Assembly (NCBI GenBank): GCA_963575745.1
Contig: CAUYUJ010018567.1
Coordinates: 79,501-143,500 of the forward strand
Direction: 5' to 3'
Source of the DNA: Prorocentrum cordatum
Taxonomy: Eukaryota > Sar > Dinophyceae > Prorocentrales > Prorocentraceae
DNA length: 64,000 bases
In this document: piece after piece, positions 21,067 to 32,993 of the stretch
Position numbering within the stretch: the first letter of the stretch is position 1
How the letters are laid out: each line of letters starts with the position of its first letter
Notes under the pieces: model-generated
Seen by the model: the letters and a program-made list of their open reading frames with translations, nothing else
Told to the model about the DNA's origin: nothing
The model's database searches: none
Translations under genes and position numbers: made by a program

Positions 21067-21352
21067 GCCCCCCCCCCCCCAGCACCCACGAATTTCACAT
21101 CGATCGTCGGGGCATCCATTCGGAATTTCATTGATCGACCTTCCGTTGCTAACCACTCTTCAGACGACTTCCTCCTCTCCATCTTCCTGATGTACGGCGG
21201 CATTGAATAAGGAGAGTCGTCTGGAGAGCCATACCTCGGTGAATTTGTTCGTTGCGAGGCGAATTGGGCGACGTAGCCCACAACAGGCGGCCAGACCCTG
21301 GGTTCCTTATCGAACGCTTCCTGATCCCCAAATAAACCTCTTCTTACTATCG

Positions 21353-21375
21353 TCAGTAGCCCCTCTTGGCTCAAG
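21353..21375 (+). other. Degenerate spliced-leader-like sequence
   Basis: TCAGTAGCCCC followed by TCTTGGCTCAAG differs from the DinoSL by about three substitutions and one inserted C. It ends 19 nt before the ATG at 21395 of a decayed gene. This could be an eroded leader from an old retroposed copy, but the gene has at least one spliceosomal-type intron, so either the intron was gained later or the match is chance. Confidence 0.4.
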
Positions 21376-21394
21376 TTGGTTTGATCGCGTCATC

Positions 21395-24105
21395 ATGCCT
21401 GCCTCTTCGGAGGACGCGCTTGACAGGGAGCGCACAGCCAACAGAAACAGGGCGCGGGTCAGCGCAGTCCAAGCTGAAGGCGCACAGGACCCTGTGCGAC
21501 GCGCTGGCTGACGCCGCCCTGAGCACCAACAAGCGCCTTGACCGCCTCTACGAGAAGAACAGGGTGCCGAGGGGCGTGTTTTCCACCACCACCGCCACCA
21601 CAATAGGCTGGAAGGAAGGAGGGGGTAGTGGTAGTGCCAAGCACGCCCATCAGGTGTTCAGGAGGAAAAACTGGAGGCGGCGGGCAAGAACGAGCGGGAG
21701 CAGGAGGACGAGCTCAAAGCCTTGCGAGACACGAAACGGAAGCTGACTGCTGAGAACGGCAAGCACGAGAAACGCCTGGGAGAACTGCAGGCTGAGCTTG
21801 ACCAAGCCAACGCCGCCCTCGCCACCTTCCGCTCCAAACAGGCGCACTTCAGCCCAGGGACAAGAAGCGCTGGGCCTGGCTGACCCTGGACCCCCACAAG
21901 TGGGTTACGGGGGGCAATTCATCCCTGCGGGATGGTTGCATGGGTGCGCAGTGAGGCGCGCGCCGGCCTTTGCGGCTTTGCTAACGAAAAGAAATGCTGG
22001 CGCATTGGTCCGCCAGTTGTCGCGTGCGTCGGCCATATGTCAAAACCAAGCGACACCGAATCGAAGTCCCCCGTGGCTGTTGGTTCTCGTTCGCAGGGGG
22101 TTGCGGGGATCGGCCACGTCTTCAGTCGCTTCGGCACGTTGGGGGGCCTTAAGCAAGACGCACCCCCTGCTGGCGTGTAAGGGGCTCTTCAACAAGATCC
22201 CCCTACCTGAAGGTAGTTAGCCTAAACCAACCACTGCCCCCCAGGACGGCGAACCTCTTGAACTCGCGAGGGGGTGTTCGGCGCTGCGTCGGCGCGCCCC
22301 AGCACAAGGTGTCTCCTGTGACGATGGCCGTTGGTATTCGCTCATAGGATGCGTCGGGATAGGCCCCAGACTTTGGCAGCCCTGGCACGAGGGGGATCTT
22401 AAACAAGACCCCCCCCCCTGTTTGCGTGCAGTTACTTAGCCTAACACCGCTACCGCCGCCATTGCGAGCGATATTGCCTCAAGCTTTCTGGCCTTTAGCA
22501 CCCCAACCGCTCAGCCTGACCGCTCGCGCGGCGAACGTGGCGGCCATGGGGATGGTCACCCTTGGCCGCGCCATGGAGCGCCCGAACCACACCGAGGACG
22601 TCCACCACCGATATTTCGCTGAAGCGAACGGTAAGAAGCCTCCCACGTGGCTCACTGAAGCCGCGATGGTCGGTGCGATCGACAGCCCAGACAGTGCCAC
22701 CGCCTGGGGCGTGCCCATCAAGCAGCGGGAGGGTCGCTCGCAGAAGCCCACCAGCTACGTCGTCGACGACGCTTCGTCCCCAGACAACCTCTCCACTGCC
22801 GACTGGGCTGCGGCACATGAGATCACGAAGCTAGGCGAGTAAAACAGCTTGCCGCCACCGCCGGGATTCCCCGCCAAGACGGAAATCCCACTGTTCCTCA
22901 ATTTGCACGCGTCCAAGCTTGCCGACGGCCTCATCGCCGTTGAATTCATCAAGTTCCTCAACTGCGAGAAGTTCGCTGCCATCCAGCGGATTCTGTTTGC
23001 GGCCGAACTGTTTGCCCCCCAGTGGACACGCGATCGCTACACCACCTTGAAGACCATGCACATGCTCTTCGACAACATGGAAGGCGTGCTCTGCGAGCAT
23101 TGGAAAAACGAGCCGCTCGTCTTTGCGCCCGCGGCTGACCTATCAGAGGACGACGAGAGCGGTGACGAGAAACAGAAGAAGTTGCAGGTGGGGTTCGCCT
23201 TCATCATGTCGGACGCACCGCGCGGCGACTCCGACTGCGAACAGATGCTACGGGTCGAGCACCAGCTCGTCGACCTAGGCAACCCAATTTACAACTTCAG
23301 GCGCGAGCGGATTTGACCGCGTCCTGCGCAAGCTCAGGGACAGGGACCATGTCGCAGTGAAGGATACATACTACCCGTGCCTCCTTCACGACACTCGACC
23401 AGAATATCTGGACGTCGTCAAGCGCATCCTGAGCACGCTGCTGACGAACACGCCCCTAACGGTCGGCGAGGCCAGGTTCGGCAAAACGCCGTTGATGTCT
23501 ATCATTGCTATGGCTGTCGCTCGTTGGCACGCCGACGTTGAGAAGATGGGGGGGGTCGAGGTCGTCGCGGCGGCCCGCGCGCCGTCCGAGATGGACTTCT
23601 TCCGTGGCGAGCGCGGGGAGAAGTGGACCCCATGCATTTTCGACGACAGGGGGCCTCCCCGACCAACGACCCCGCGCACCCAAGGCACAGCGGAAGAGAG
23701 CAAACGCCGAGGGCAACCTAGCCCGTCGTTGGGGGCCTCTCGCGGGCGGCCCGCGCTGCGTGAGAAGCTTCTATTGTTCGGGCGAGTGTGCCTGGCTTTG
23801 CTTTCTGCCCCCCCAGGCATTCTTCGATCCGACGCAGATGCAGGCCATGACGTATGCGAGGTGGGGAGCAGCCAAATTCGCCAGGGGCCAAGCTAGATTT
23901 GGAGGCGACAATGAATACAACATGGCGGCCGAGCCGACTCGCGAGCAGTGGGCGCTCGTCGCCACTGGCCCCGACGCCGCGAGCACGACGGCGCCGTCGA
24001 TTGACATGGCGTTGCCAGCTTCCCAAAATCCGCCGGCCCCCTTGTGGGGCCACCAGGCTGTAGGAGCGGGATTCGCAGTTTCCTGTACCAGTTGTAGCTT
24101 GTAGT
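21395..24105 (+). pseudogene. Decayed multi-exon gene: coiled-coil N-terminus and P-loop-like domain
   Basis: Protein-like segments appear in order but in shifting frames. After the ATG, a Lys/Glu/Leu-rich coiled coil is split by a clean 98-nt GT-AG intron (21564-21661) and continues to about 21845. 22500-23316 is one frame broken by a single TAA at 22840-22842; it includes NCEKFAAIQRILFAAELFAP. 23357-23640 has a Walker A-like GEARFGKTPL (near 23466) and DFFRGERGEKWTPCIFDD. An acceptor at 23815-23816, after a C/T-rich tract, leads into AFFDPTQMQAMTYARWGAAK. I believe this is a recurrent uncharacterised dinoflagellate family, but that is from memory. Stops and frameshifts argue against function. 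Confidence 0.45.
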
Positions 24106-24234
24106 TTCCAATGCTACAGTTCTGCTTCTTGCTGGTTACTGCAACTAGTTGATTGACCGCGCGAGGGGGGGGGAAGCCCAAACCAAATACTTAGCACCTC
24201 CTGGGCGCGTTGTCTGAATTGCTGGGGGGGCTCG

Positions 24235-24960
24235 AAATCGACACCCCTCACACAGATCCGCGGGGCCAGGGTCCAAAAACACAAGGGATTCGCCACATGT
24301 CTGAAATTCGGCGCCACCCCTCACGCAGATCCGCGGGGTCAGGGTCCAAAAATTCGCACCACCCCTCACGCAGATCCGCGGGGCCAGGGGCCAAAAACAC
24401 AAGGGATTTGCAACATTTCTGAAATTCGGTGCCACCCCTCGCGCAGATCCGCGGGGTCAGGGTCCAAAAACACATAGGATTTACCACATTTCTGAAATTC
24501 GGTGCCACCCCTCACGCAGATCCGCGGGGTCAGGGTCCAAAAACACATGGGATTTGCCACATTTCTGAAATTCGGCGCCACCCCTCACGCAGATCCGCAG
24601 TGTCAGGGTCAAAAAAACAACAGCGATTTGCCACATTTCCAAAAAAAATCCGGCGCCACCCCTCACGCAGATCCGCTGGGCCAGGGTCAAAAACACAAGG
24701 GATTTGCCACATTTCTGCAATTCGGTGCCACCCCTCACGCAGATCCGCGGTGTCAGGCTCCAAAAACAAAAGCGATTTGCCACATTTCTAAAATTCGGTG
24801 CCACCCCTCACGCAGATCCGCGGGGCCAGGGTCCAAAAACACTAGAGATTTGCCACATTTCTGAAATTCGGCGCCACCCCTTACGCAGATCCGCGGGGTC
24901 AGGGTCCAAAAACACATATGATTTGACACATTTCTGAAATTCAGTGCTACCCTTCACGCA
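24235..24960. repeat. 73-bp minisatellite
   Basis: About 10 copies of a 73-bp unit containing CACGCAGATCCGCGGGG, GTCCAAAAACACA and TTTGCCACATTTCTGAAATT. Copies at 24442, 24515 and 24588 are exactly 73 bp apart. It lies between the P-loop part and the C-terminal part of the decayed gene, so it was probably an intron that expanded. Confidence 0.93.
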
Positions 24961-25100
24961 CATCCATCGCAAGGCGCGGCAACCCAAACTGCGAGAACCC
25001 CCTCGGCCCTTTAATCGCAAGGTGTGGTAACCAAGCCCGTAAACCATACACGTCTTACCAATCGCCAGGTGTGGTAACCCCTCTTGTGATCAGTTGGTTT
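24961..25100. repeat. Three copies of ATCGCAAGGTGTGGTAACC
   Basis: Copies at about 24966, 25012 and 25059 with small differences, spaced about 46 bp. Beyond them to about 25240 nothing is recognised. Confidence 0.7.
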
Positions 25101-25251
25101 TGCTGAATGCGAATCGGCTTCGCACGAAGTTTCGACGCTGTTTCACGACAGCGCCAAGGCCTCATGACTTAGCTCTTCCATGGCCCATTCTCCGAGAGAG
25201 GGGGCCGGCGGCAGGGGGGCGAAGCCCTTACGGATAACCTCTCCAGCAGCA

Positions 25252-25993
25252 ACATCGGGGCACTGCTGAAGCGTACAACACCCTGCTCAACACGAAGATC
25301 GCGGCCTACGTTCGACCAGCTGGGCAGGACAAGGTTGTCGAGCAGCTCCCTCTGCACGCGGGGTACCTGAAGCCAGAGTCAGGCAAGGTGCTATGGGCCC
25401 ACTTGCAAGACTCTAGCGTTCGCCGCGACCGAGAGGAGTTCGAGCACGTGCCTGCGTTCGAGAGGAGGGCGGTGGCACAGGTTTTGCCCAAACACATGAA
25501 GGCGCGCCGAGCCGCCGCCGCCGCTGCCGCCCAGGACGGCCGCGCCGCCGCGGCAGCAGTGGCTCTGCCAGCGGCGCAGGCGCTTCCGCCGAACCCCGAT
25601 GACGAGGAGGAAGATTACATGGGCCGTGGCTGCGGCATGGACGATGGCGAGGCCGACGCGGGGGCGCAGCACCTCCCCGAGATGCGCGGCGATGCAGAGG
25701 AGGAGAACGCGCTGGGCCTCGGCGTCAGCATGAACGGCGACGGCGACGGCGACACGGCGCAATCCGCTCCGCGTTCGCCGTCCGCCAAGCGCATCAAGGT
25801 CGAGCGCGGGTTGTGGCAGGGCCTCAAGCTCCCACCAGGCAACAGCTGCAGCATTGACATATGCTCCCCGTCGCCGACTCCAATGAAGAGCAGTAAGAAG
25901 AATATGTCCTCGGAGGAGACGCTCGAACAGATGATAGACGAGGAGGTGGCGGCGGCGCGCAGCGCGCCGAGCAGCGGGCAAGCCGCGGCCTGA
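25252..25993 (+). pseudogene. C-terminal part of the decayed P-loop-like gene
   Basis: A likely acceptor (CTCTCCAG near 25240-25247) is followed by NIGALLKRT in one frame, then LLNTKIAAYVRPAGQDKVVE in another, implying a small indel near 25272. The second frame is open to the TGA at 25991 and ends in an acidic, Ala-rich tail (PNPDDEEEDYMGRGCGMDDG; SSEETLEQMIDEEVAAARSA). Content and position suggest it continues the gene at 21.4-24.1 kb. No domain recognised in the tail. Confidence 0.4.
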
Positions 25994-26376
25994 GCGTCTG
26001 GGACGCAGGCGGCGGGCAGCGCGGGCAGGATTACTTCGGGCATGGGCGCGCGCTGGCGGCCGCGGACGCACGCGCGCTATTGCGCCCAAGATGGAGTGGC
26101 CCTCGGCTGCGCTGTCATTACATGTTGTTCATGGCTGCACCACCAGCAGCTTGGAACATACTACACTGATGTGATGAGTTGAGTTCGTTCCCGGTCCCCT
26201 GTGTCGCCCAAGATAAAACAGTGCGCGCCGTCTCCGCGGCATTCGCCCGCCGGAGTCGCGACCATGCCGATTCTGCTTGAGGCGTTTCGGCTCGCAGAAC
26301 ACGGTGCGCGGCTGGGCCCCGTTCCTCTGCCCCCTGCACACTGCCTCGTGTTTTTTTCCCGCCAGCCAAGAGGGGG

Positions 26377-27684
26377 GTGGCTCGCGCCGCCATGGCGGCG
26401 CCGCGCTCCCGCAAGAAGGCCGCGCGCGCCCCCGCGAAGGCCAAGCGCGCCCCCGCGCGGCGCGCAGCCGCGACGAGGCACGCCATGAAGAAGAAGAAGA
26501 AGAACAAGAAGAAGAATAAGAAGACGTCGGCTTCTGTCAAGCCGCCCAGGCACGTGCCGCACATTCGCCACGGCACCGCGGCCATTGCGAGAAGCCGCAG
26601 GGACTGGGCTGCGCGGGAGAGTTGCATCCAGGACTTCGTGAACCGCTCCGAGAAGTTCGTGATTGACAAGCTGCGCAAGGAGAACACCGTTCCGAAGTGG
26701 GAAGGCGCTACTTGCCCGCATTGCAACGACGGTGTCTCGGGGCCTTCGAAGGCCAATGGGGACAAGAAGGGTGGATGGGAGCACCGTTGCAGTCGCAGCA
26801 CGTGCACGCGCCACGTGTCGCCACACTCGTCCCACCCGATAGTCAACGTCGGCACGGGCCAATCGTTCTCTTCCCTCGCTGATCCGTCCGCCGTCCTGTT
26901 CTGCGCGGTTGCAAGCTGCCCCCAAGCGTCCACGCGCCTTCTGGTGCGGAAGAACCACAAGGCAGCGGAGGGAATCTACACTCCGCTCCAAGCTGCGCGC
27001 GCCACGCACGTGCGCCTGGCCGAGCCGAAGACCAAGTTCGGGAAGGGCGTGGAGTGGCCAGACGTGGAGACCGACGAAGTGGACCTCGGTAAGATGAAAA
27101 ACCCCGGCGCTGGGCCCCGCACTGCGAGGCCGATTGTGTGGGAGCAGCGGGGCGGCACTGTGCAGCGCGGGTCGCCCGAATCCCTCGTGCTGTTCCGCTC
27201 GCAGCCAGAGAAGACGAAGCGCCGCGCTCCTGGTCCTGGGCCCATCCGCAAGGCGGGCCGGGCGCCGCTTTCGAAGAAATGGCCCAAGGAGCGGAAGGCG
27301 ATTTATCATACCGACGGCGCGCGGTCTTACAAAGGAGGAGGGCGTCGTCCACGACTGGGTGGTCCACCAGAAAAAACGTGCCCAGGTGAAGGGGAAGTGG
27401 GTCTGGTTGAAGCTGTCCTACAGCCAGAAGCGCTACCACGACGTCCCAGACTCCTCCAAGGCGGGCGCTAAGAAGAGGATCTGGGTCAAATCTGGCATCC
27501 AGGTCATCGACGGGCTTTGACGCGAGCTCCGCCGCTTCGTCGGGAAGAACAAGACCGTCGGCTCTGCCCTCGTCAAGCAGAAGATCCGCAGCTTCCAATG
27601 GATGCATTGGAATCGCGGGAAGGATCTCTGGCACGAGACAGGCAACATGTTGCACGAGTCTTGGCTGAAGAAGCACGGCAGTTG
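26377..27684 (+). pseudogene. ISXO2/IS1595 (Merlin-like) DDE transposase relic
   Basis: Residues 1-60 are a Lys/Arg/Ala-rich basic tail. A zinc ribbon follows (CPHC at 113-116, with C138 and C143), then SHPIVNVGTGQSFSSLADPS, the first catalytic-type Asp in TDEVDLGK (231-238) and the second in YHTDGARSY (310-318). Near 27334 a frameshift moves the frame to EEGVVHDWVVHQKK and on to GIQVIDGL. A TGA at 27518-27520 then stands where the family would have Trp (IDGL-stop-RELRRF), after which the frame stays open to 27684 (FQWMHWNRGKDLWHETGNML). The order zinc ribbon, D, HTDGA, IDGxWREL matches the ISXO2-like fold. Two lesions make it inactive. Terminal inverted repeats were not identified. Confidence 0.75.
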
Positions 27685-27731
27685 AGTTGGCGTACTCAGG
27701 CTGCCAGTGCTGCGGTTTTACCACCGACGCT

Positions 27732-29556
27732 ATGAACCCCAGGCTAGACTGTGCGAGCACCGACGCCCAAACGCCACGCGCAAATGTGAAAACACATGAT
27801 GCGCGAGGTGATGGGTCACCGAACCCTGTGTTTTCATGTGGATGCTTTGGATTTCTGGGATGGAAATCAACGAAACCTTGTGTTTTCATTCGGATCTTTT
27901 GGATTTCAGGCCCCGACGAAACCTGCACCGCCGCTCCTCCCCCGGGCCGGCGCCCTCAGAATCCCAAACATCCCAATGAAAACACAGGGTGCGCGAGGTC
28001 AGGGGTCACCGAACCCTGTGTGTTCATTTGGATGTTTGGGATTCCTGGGATGGACATGGACGAAACACTGTGTTTTCATGTAGATGGTTTGATTTGTTAC
28101 CTGCACCGCCGCTCATCCAGGTCGGCGCGCTCAGAATCCCAAAAATCCAAATGAAAACACCGGGTGCGCGAGGTCAGGGGTCACCAAACCTTGCGTTTTC
28201 ATTTGGATGTTTAAGATTTCTGGGATGGAAATCCACTAAACCGTGTGTTTTCATGTTGGATTTGTTTGGTTTTTTTGGTTTCAGGCCCCGACGAACCCTG
28301 CACCGCCGCTCCTCCGCCAAGTCGGCGCTCCCAGAATTCCAAAAATCTCAATTAAAACACAGGATGCGCGAGGTCAGTGGTCACCAAACCCCGTGTTGTC
28401 ATTTGGATGTTTAAAATTTCTGTGATGGAAATCAACGAAACCCTGTGTTGTCATTTGGATTTTTTTGATTTTTTGGATTTCGGGCCCCGACGAAACCTGC
28501 ACCGCCGGCGCTCTCCCCCAGGTCGGCGCCCCCAGAATCCCAAACATCCCAATGAAAACACAGGGTGCGCGAGGTCAGGGGTCACCGAACCCTGTGTTTT
28601 CACTAGGCTTTCAGGCCCCCCTAAGCCTGAGCCGCCGCTCCTCCCCCAGGTCGGCGCCCTCAGAATCCAAAAATCAAAATGAAAACACAAGGTTCGGCGA
28701 CCCCTGACCTCGCGCACCCTGTGTTTTCATTTGGATGTTTGGGATTCTGGGGGCGCCGACCTGGGGGAGGAGCGGCGGCTCAGGCTTCGTCGGGGCCCGA
28801 AATCCCAAAAATCAAAAAAATCCAAATGAAAACACAAGGTTTCGTTGATGCCCATCCCAGGAATCCCAAACATCCAAATGAAAACACAGGGTTCGGTGCC
28901 CTGACCTCGCGCACCTGTGTTTTCATTGGATGTTTGGGATTCTGAGGGCGCCGACCTGGGGGAGGAGCGGCGGTGCAGGTTTCGTCGGGGCCTGAAACCT
29001 AAAATATCCGAATGAAAACACAAGGTTTCGTTGATGCCCATCCCAGGAATCCCAAACATCCAAATGAAAACACAGGGTTCGGCGACCCCTGACCTCGCGC
29101 ACCCTGTGTTTTCATTTGGATGTTTGGGATTCTGGGGGCGCCGACCTGGGGGAGGAGCGGCGGCTCAGGCTTCGTCGGGGCCCGAAATCCCAAAAATCAA
29201 AAAAATCCAAATGAAAACACAAGGTTTCGTTGATGCCCATCCCAGGAATCCCAAACATCCAAATGAAAACACAGGGTTCGGTGACCCCTGACCTCGCGCA
29301 CCCTGTGTTTTCATTGGGATGTTTGGGATTCTGAGGGCGCCGACCCGGGGGAGGAGCGGCGGTGCAGGTTTCGTCGGGGCCTGAAACCTAAAATATCCGA
29401 ATGAAAACACAAGGTTTCGTTGATTTCCATCCCAGAAATCCAAAACATCCACATGAAAACACAGGGTTCGGTGACCCATCACCTCGCGCACCATGTGCTT
29501 TCACATTTGCGCGTGGCGTTTGGGCGTCGGTGCTCGCACAGTCTAGCCTGGGGCCT
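27732..29556. repeat. Large palindrome built of AAAACACAGGGT hairpin units
   Basis: Sequence from 27734 inward (CCCCAGGCTAGACTGTGCG, then GATGCGCGAGGTGATGGGTC) reappears as its reverse complement ending near 29553. The turning point is near 28705. Arms differ by indels of whole sub-units, and a block of about 380 bp is directly repeated (28690 and 29076). Inside, 29060-29078 and 29101-29119 form a perfect 19-bp stem with a 22-nt loop; variants recur about eight times. No protein; open frames here are repeats of WMFGIPGM-like peptides. Confidence 0.85.
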
Positions 29557-29599
29557 GAAATCCAAAAGATCCGAATGAAAACACAAGGTTTGGTGATCC

Positions 29600-29878
29600 G
29601 ACGTGTTGGTGCGCTGGTTCTTACAAGCTGATGTCCTCCGTTGGGAAGGATGGTGTCCTTTGGCCTTCCGCTGCGCGCTGTGGCAGAGCGCGCGCCACGC
29701 CGCCGTCAGATGTGAGAGAAAAGAGCTGACGCTGGCGTGTTGGGAAGCGAATGCAGAGATTGGGAGAGACGGAGGGAGGCAGAAAAGGAGATGAGAAGAG
29801 AAGAAGAGGCAAACGAGAAGGATGTTAGTAAACAAGTTGGCCGCGAATGCTGCGAAGAGTGGGTGCTGGGGGGGCTGT
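29600..29878. other. Spacer, no gene recognised
   Basis: GC-moderate sequence ending in a purine-rich stretch before the microsatellite. Nothing supported. Confidence 0.5.
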
Positions 29879-30045
29879 CCATACATACATACATACATAC
29901 ATACATACAGACAGACAGACAGACAGACAGACATACATACATACATACATACATGCATACATACATGCATACATACATACATACATACATACATGCATAC
30001 ATACATACATACATACATACATACATACATACATACATACATACA

Positions 30046-30081
<36 letters not shown>

Positions 30082-30092
30082 TACATACGTAA
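29879..30092. repeat. CATA/CAGA microsatellite
   Basis: CATA, CAGA, CATA with single CATG units, then a long uninterrupted CATA run and a short AT tail. Confidence 0.97.
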
Positions 30093-31815
30093 TGCAAGCA
30101 AAAGACATCCCACCACAAGGGCTCTCTGGAAATACGGCTGCGAAAACGATATGGCCTTCAGTCGTTCCCACTGTGACTTTACCAACAACAAATCCAGACG
30201 AGGACCGGGATAAAGCTCATGAGCGCTTCCAATCACACTGTCAGCTGAGAGGCCACGCAATCGCCATCGGCCCTGCAACACAAAAAAGCAAAAGATTTAG
30301 ACAAAGACTCACTGCGGAACCATCTCGGCACGTCTGAGTCCATGATATGATCTACCGAAACATCCAACGTGGCCAAGATCGGAATTGATGAACGACAAGA
30401 CAGCAGGCAGGTTCCCTGGAATCCCATGCGACCTTTGTGCACACACCCTTCCGGTTGGGCGCCCCTTCCAGCCACTTCTTCCGCCGGTTGAAGGACCAAC
30501 GCGGGATGAACCTGAGAAGAAGGAAGGTGCAGGGGACCCGAGAAAGGAGCAGATAACAAGAAGGAAAAGGAGGAAGTGGACGCATACACTCTGGGAATCT
30601 GGAAACGCACCAGCGAGAAAAAATATTCAGATGAGAATTGGCCGGGTCTTTTGGGTCGCCGGCGTGTGAGATCGCTGCCACACACCACAACCTTTCTTTC
30701 CCGAGGAGCTCAACTTGGCGAGTCAATTGGTGTCGCGAGGAGCAGCCACGCTCTGGCTCCAGACTCTGGACAGTCAGAACCACCAGGCGACCAGGCGACA
30801 CCCCAAGGCGGCTCCAAGATCTCGCTTGACGGCAAATCACCCCCAAAAGCACGGCGCGGCGACGCTGGACAGCAGCCCAACAGGCCACCGATGGCCCTCT
30901 CCGTCTGTCTCAGTTTCCTCATTTCCATTCTCGTCTCCCTCCTCAATCTTTTACTCCCCCTCCGCTGCCGCCTCGTCCTCCGCATTGCCCAGACAAGGCC
31001 CACACGAGGCCTCGCAGCGACCACGCAACGTCAGAGTCATACCGCGCTGCACCATTGTTGCGCTGCTTCCCCGAGCGCTCTATCATACCCACGGCTGCCC
31101 CAAAGTGAAACCAGCAGCCTCCCGAAAGGTCCCGAGACGGGGCCGAGGACGCTCCCCCTGGAAGGACCCTGGAGCGCGGCGCTCGAGCCCCCTGGGAGAG
31201 AAGCACGACGATCAATCATCACAGGGCGACGAACACATGGGGGCGTCCAGGGGAAAACGCCGCTCCAGTCGGCAGCAGAAAGGCTGCCCTGGAAGGGAAT
31301 ACGAGTGCCAACGCCTGAACCGATCCGACTGTCTAATCGCAGGGGTCCCGAAGAGAAGATGCACGGGGAATCCTGGCGGAGAAAGGAACGTCCCTGCTCT
31401 CCCCCCCTTGAGCGCCCCTTCAGAACTCCATTGCCCTCCAGGACCGCCCATGAAGTGGGATCCTCGGACGATCTCTAGAGGAGGTGAAAGAACTTCTCTC
31501 GATTTCCCTTTTGATCGCTTCGCCCTGGATCCCAATCCACCTCTGACCTCTGCTCGCCCATGGACTGGGAGCCTGAGGGGAGTCCCGCCCCCTGGGAAAC
31601 CTTCCCCTTCCCGTTCCCCTCCTCACCTTCCCCTGCAATCCCGCCCTCTGGCCTCTGCTCCCCACCGGAATGGGAACCTGGAGCGAACCCCTCGCCCTGG
31701 GAGCCTCCCCCCGAGCTTCCGCCCATGTGAGATCTTCCCCTTCACCCCCTCAGACGGCGACAAAGCAGAGGGCGGCGGGCGTATCATCAGCCCCCTGGGA
31801 CGACGGGCGGGCGGA
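30093..31815. other. Unassigned DNA with long but unconvincing frames
   Basis: A plus-strand frame of about 415 codons (30715-31962) is Pro/Ser/Arg-rich, ends in the GAGA tract, and has no recognisable domain. No intron signals or repeat structure stand out. I treat it as non-coding. Confidence 0.4.
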
Positions 31816-31957
31816 AGGGGAGAGAAAGAGAGAGAGAGAGAGAAAGAGAGAAAGAGGGGGAGAGAAAGAGAGAGAGAGAGAGAAAGAGAGAAAGAGGGGG
31901 AGAGAAAGAGAGAGAGGGAGAGAAAGAGAAAAAAAGAGAGAGAGAGAGAGAGAGCCA
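31816..31957. repeat. (GAGA/GAAAGA)n purine tract
   Basis: Purine-only run of GAGAGA, GAAAGA and GAGGGG blocks repeated about every 46 bp (GAAAGAGGGGGAGAGAAAG recurs). Candidate for triplex (H-DNA) formation. Confidence 0.93.
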
Positions 31958-32059
31958 CTTGAGACCGCGTGGGGGCGGCCACAAGTTGGAGAAAGTCGAA
32001 GCGCGAACGGCGAGACCGCTGTGGCAGTTCCCCGACCCCCCCCCCTGGAAGACCCCCCA

Positions 32060-32985
32060 CCCCCCTCAGGGTTGTTCTTGAGGGGGGAAGCTCCCCAGAG
32101 GGGGGGGAGGTTTGCGGAGGTTTTGGGTGGGAGGGTTCGGAGCGCCAAAACTAGAAGCAAAAACTATAATCAAAAAACGCCGTTCACAACCCACCTGAAA
32201 CCCACCCACCCTGGAAAACATCCCCTCAAGGGAGATCTCGGGAGGGTAGTTAGGAAGGGGAGTGTTCTCCCCAGGCACCCCCCTTCAAGGAGGGGTCTTG
32301 AAGGGCTTAGAAGGGGGGGAGCTGAAGAAGAGTTTCGGGTGAGGTTAAGGGGAGTAATGGGTTTTCCCCCCAAGAGCCCCCCCTCAAGGCGGGTTTTCAA
32401 GGGAGGTTAAGGGAAGGGGAGGGGCGGTACCCGGGAGTTGTTGGGGAAGTTTGGGGGGGAGGGTCCCCCGGGAACCCCCCCTCAAGAGCGGCTTGTGTGG
32501 GAGATCGGGCGGGGGAGGATCCCTCCAGGAACCAAGAGGCTATTTTTGGAGATGCATTGTTTGGAGAGATCGGTGGGGGTCCCCCCCGGGAACCTCCCCT
32601 CAAGGGAGGTTCTTGAAGGATTTAAAACGAGAGGCCAGGACCCCCTCTCCTCAAGGGGAGGTTTTTGGATGTGTTCGGAGGGGGGTCACTCTCAAAGGGA
32701 GTTTTTGAGGAGAAGTTAGGGGGAAAGGGATTTCCCCCCCGGAACCCCGCCTCAAAGGGTGCTTTGGGGAGGGTTGGGGGTGGGAGGTTTCCCCCCAGGA
32801 ATCTCCCCTCAAGGCAGACTATTGAAGGATTCTGGCGGGTTTGTGGGTTGTTTTCCCCAGGGGGCACGCCCTTTTTTCCCCTCAGAGGGAGACTCCATGC
32901 GGTTTTAAGGGGGGAAAGCGGGTTCCCCCCTGGACCTCCCCTTCAAGGCGGGTTCTTGAGGAGGTGAAGGAGGTTGGCGGATGTT
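32060..32985. repeat. Degenerate repeat of CCTCAAGG...CTTGAAGG hairpins
   Basis: CCCCTCAAGGNNGGTTCTTGAAGG-like units recur at about 32284, 32383, 32480, 32597, 32655, 32750, 32810 and 32942, separated by G-runs and CCCCCC(A/G)GGAACC. Each unit can pair on itself. No gene seen. Confidence 0.7.
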
Positions 32986-32993
32986 CCCCCCAG

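Noticed and set aside
24235-24960. CRISPR-like array
   Set aside because: Units are contiguous 73-bp tandem copies without unique spacers, in a eukaryotic genome.
30715-31962. 415-codon plus-strand frame
   Set aside because: Pro/Ser/Arg-rich, no recognisable motif, ends in a simple GAGA tract, and competes with other frames.
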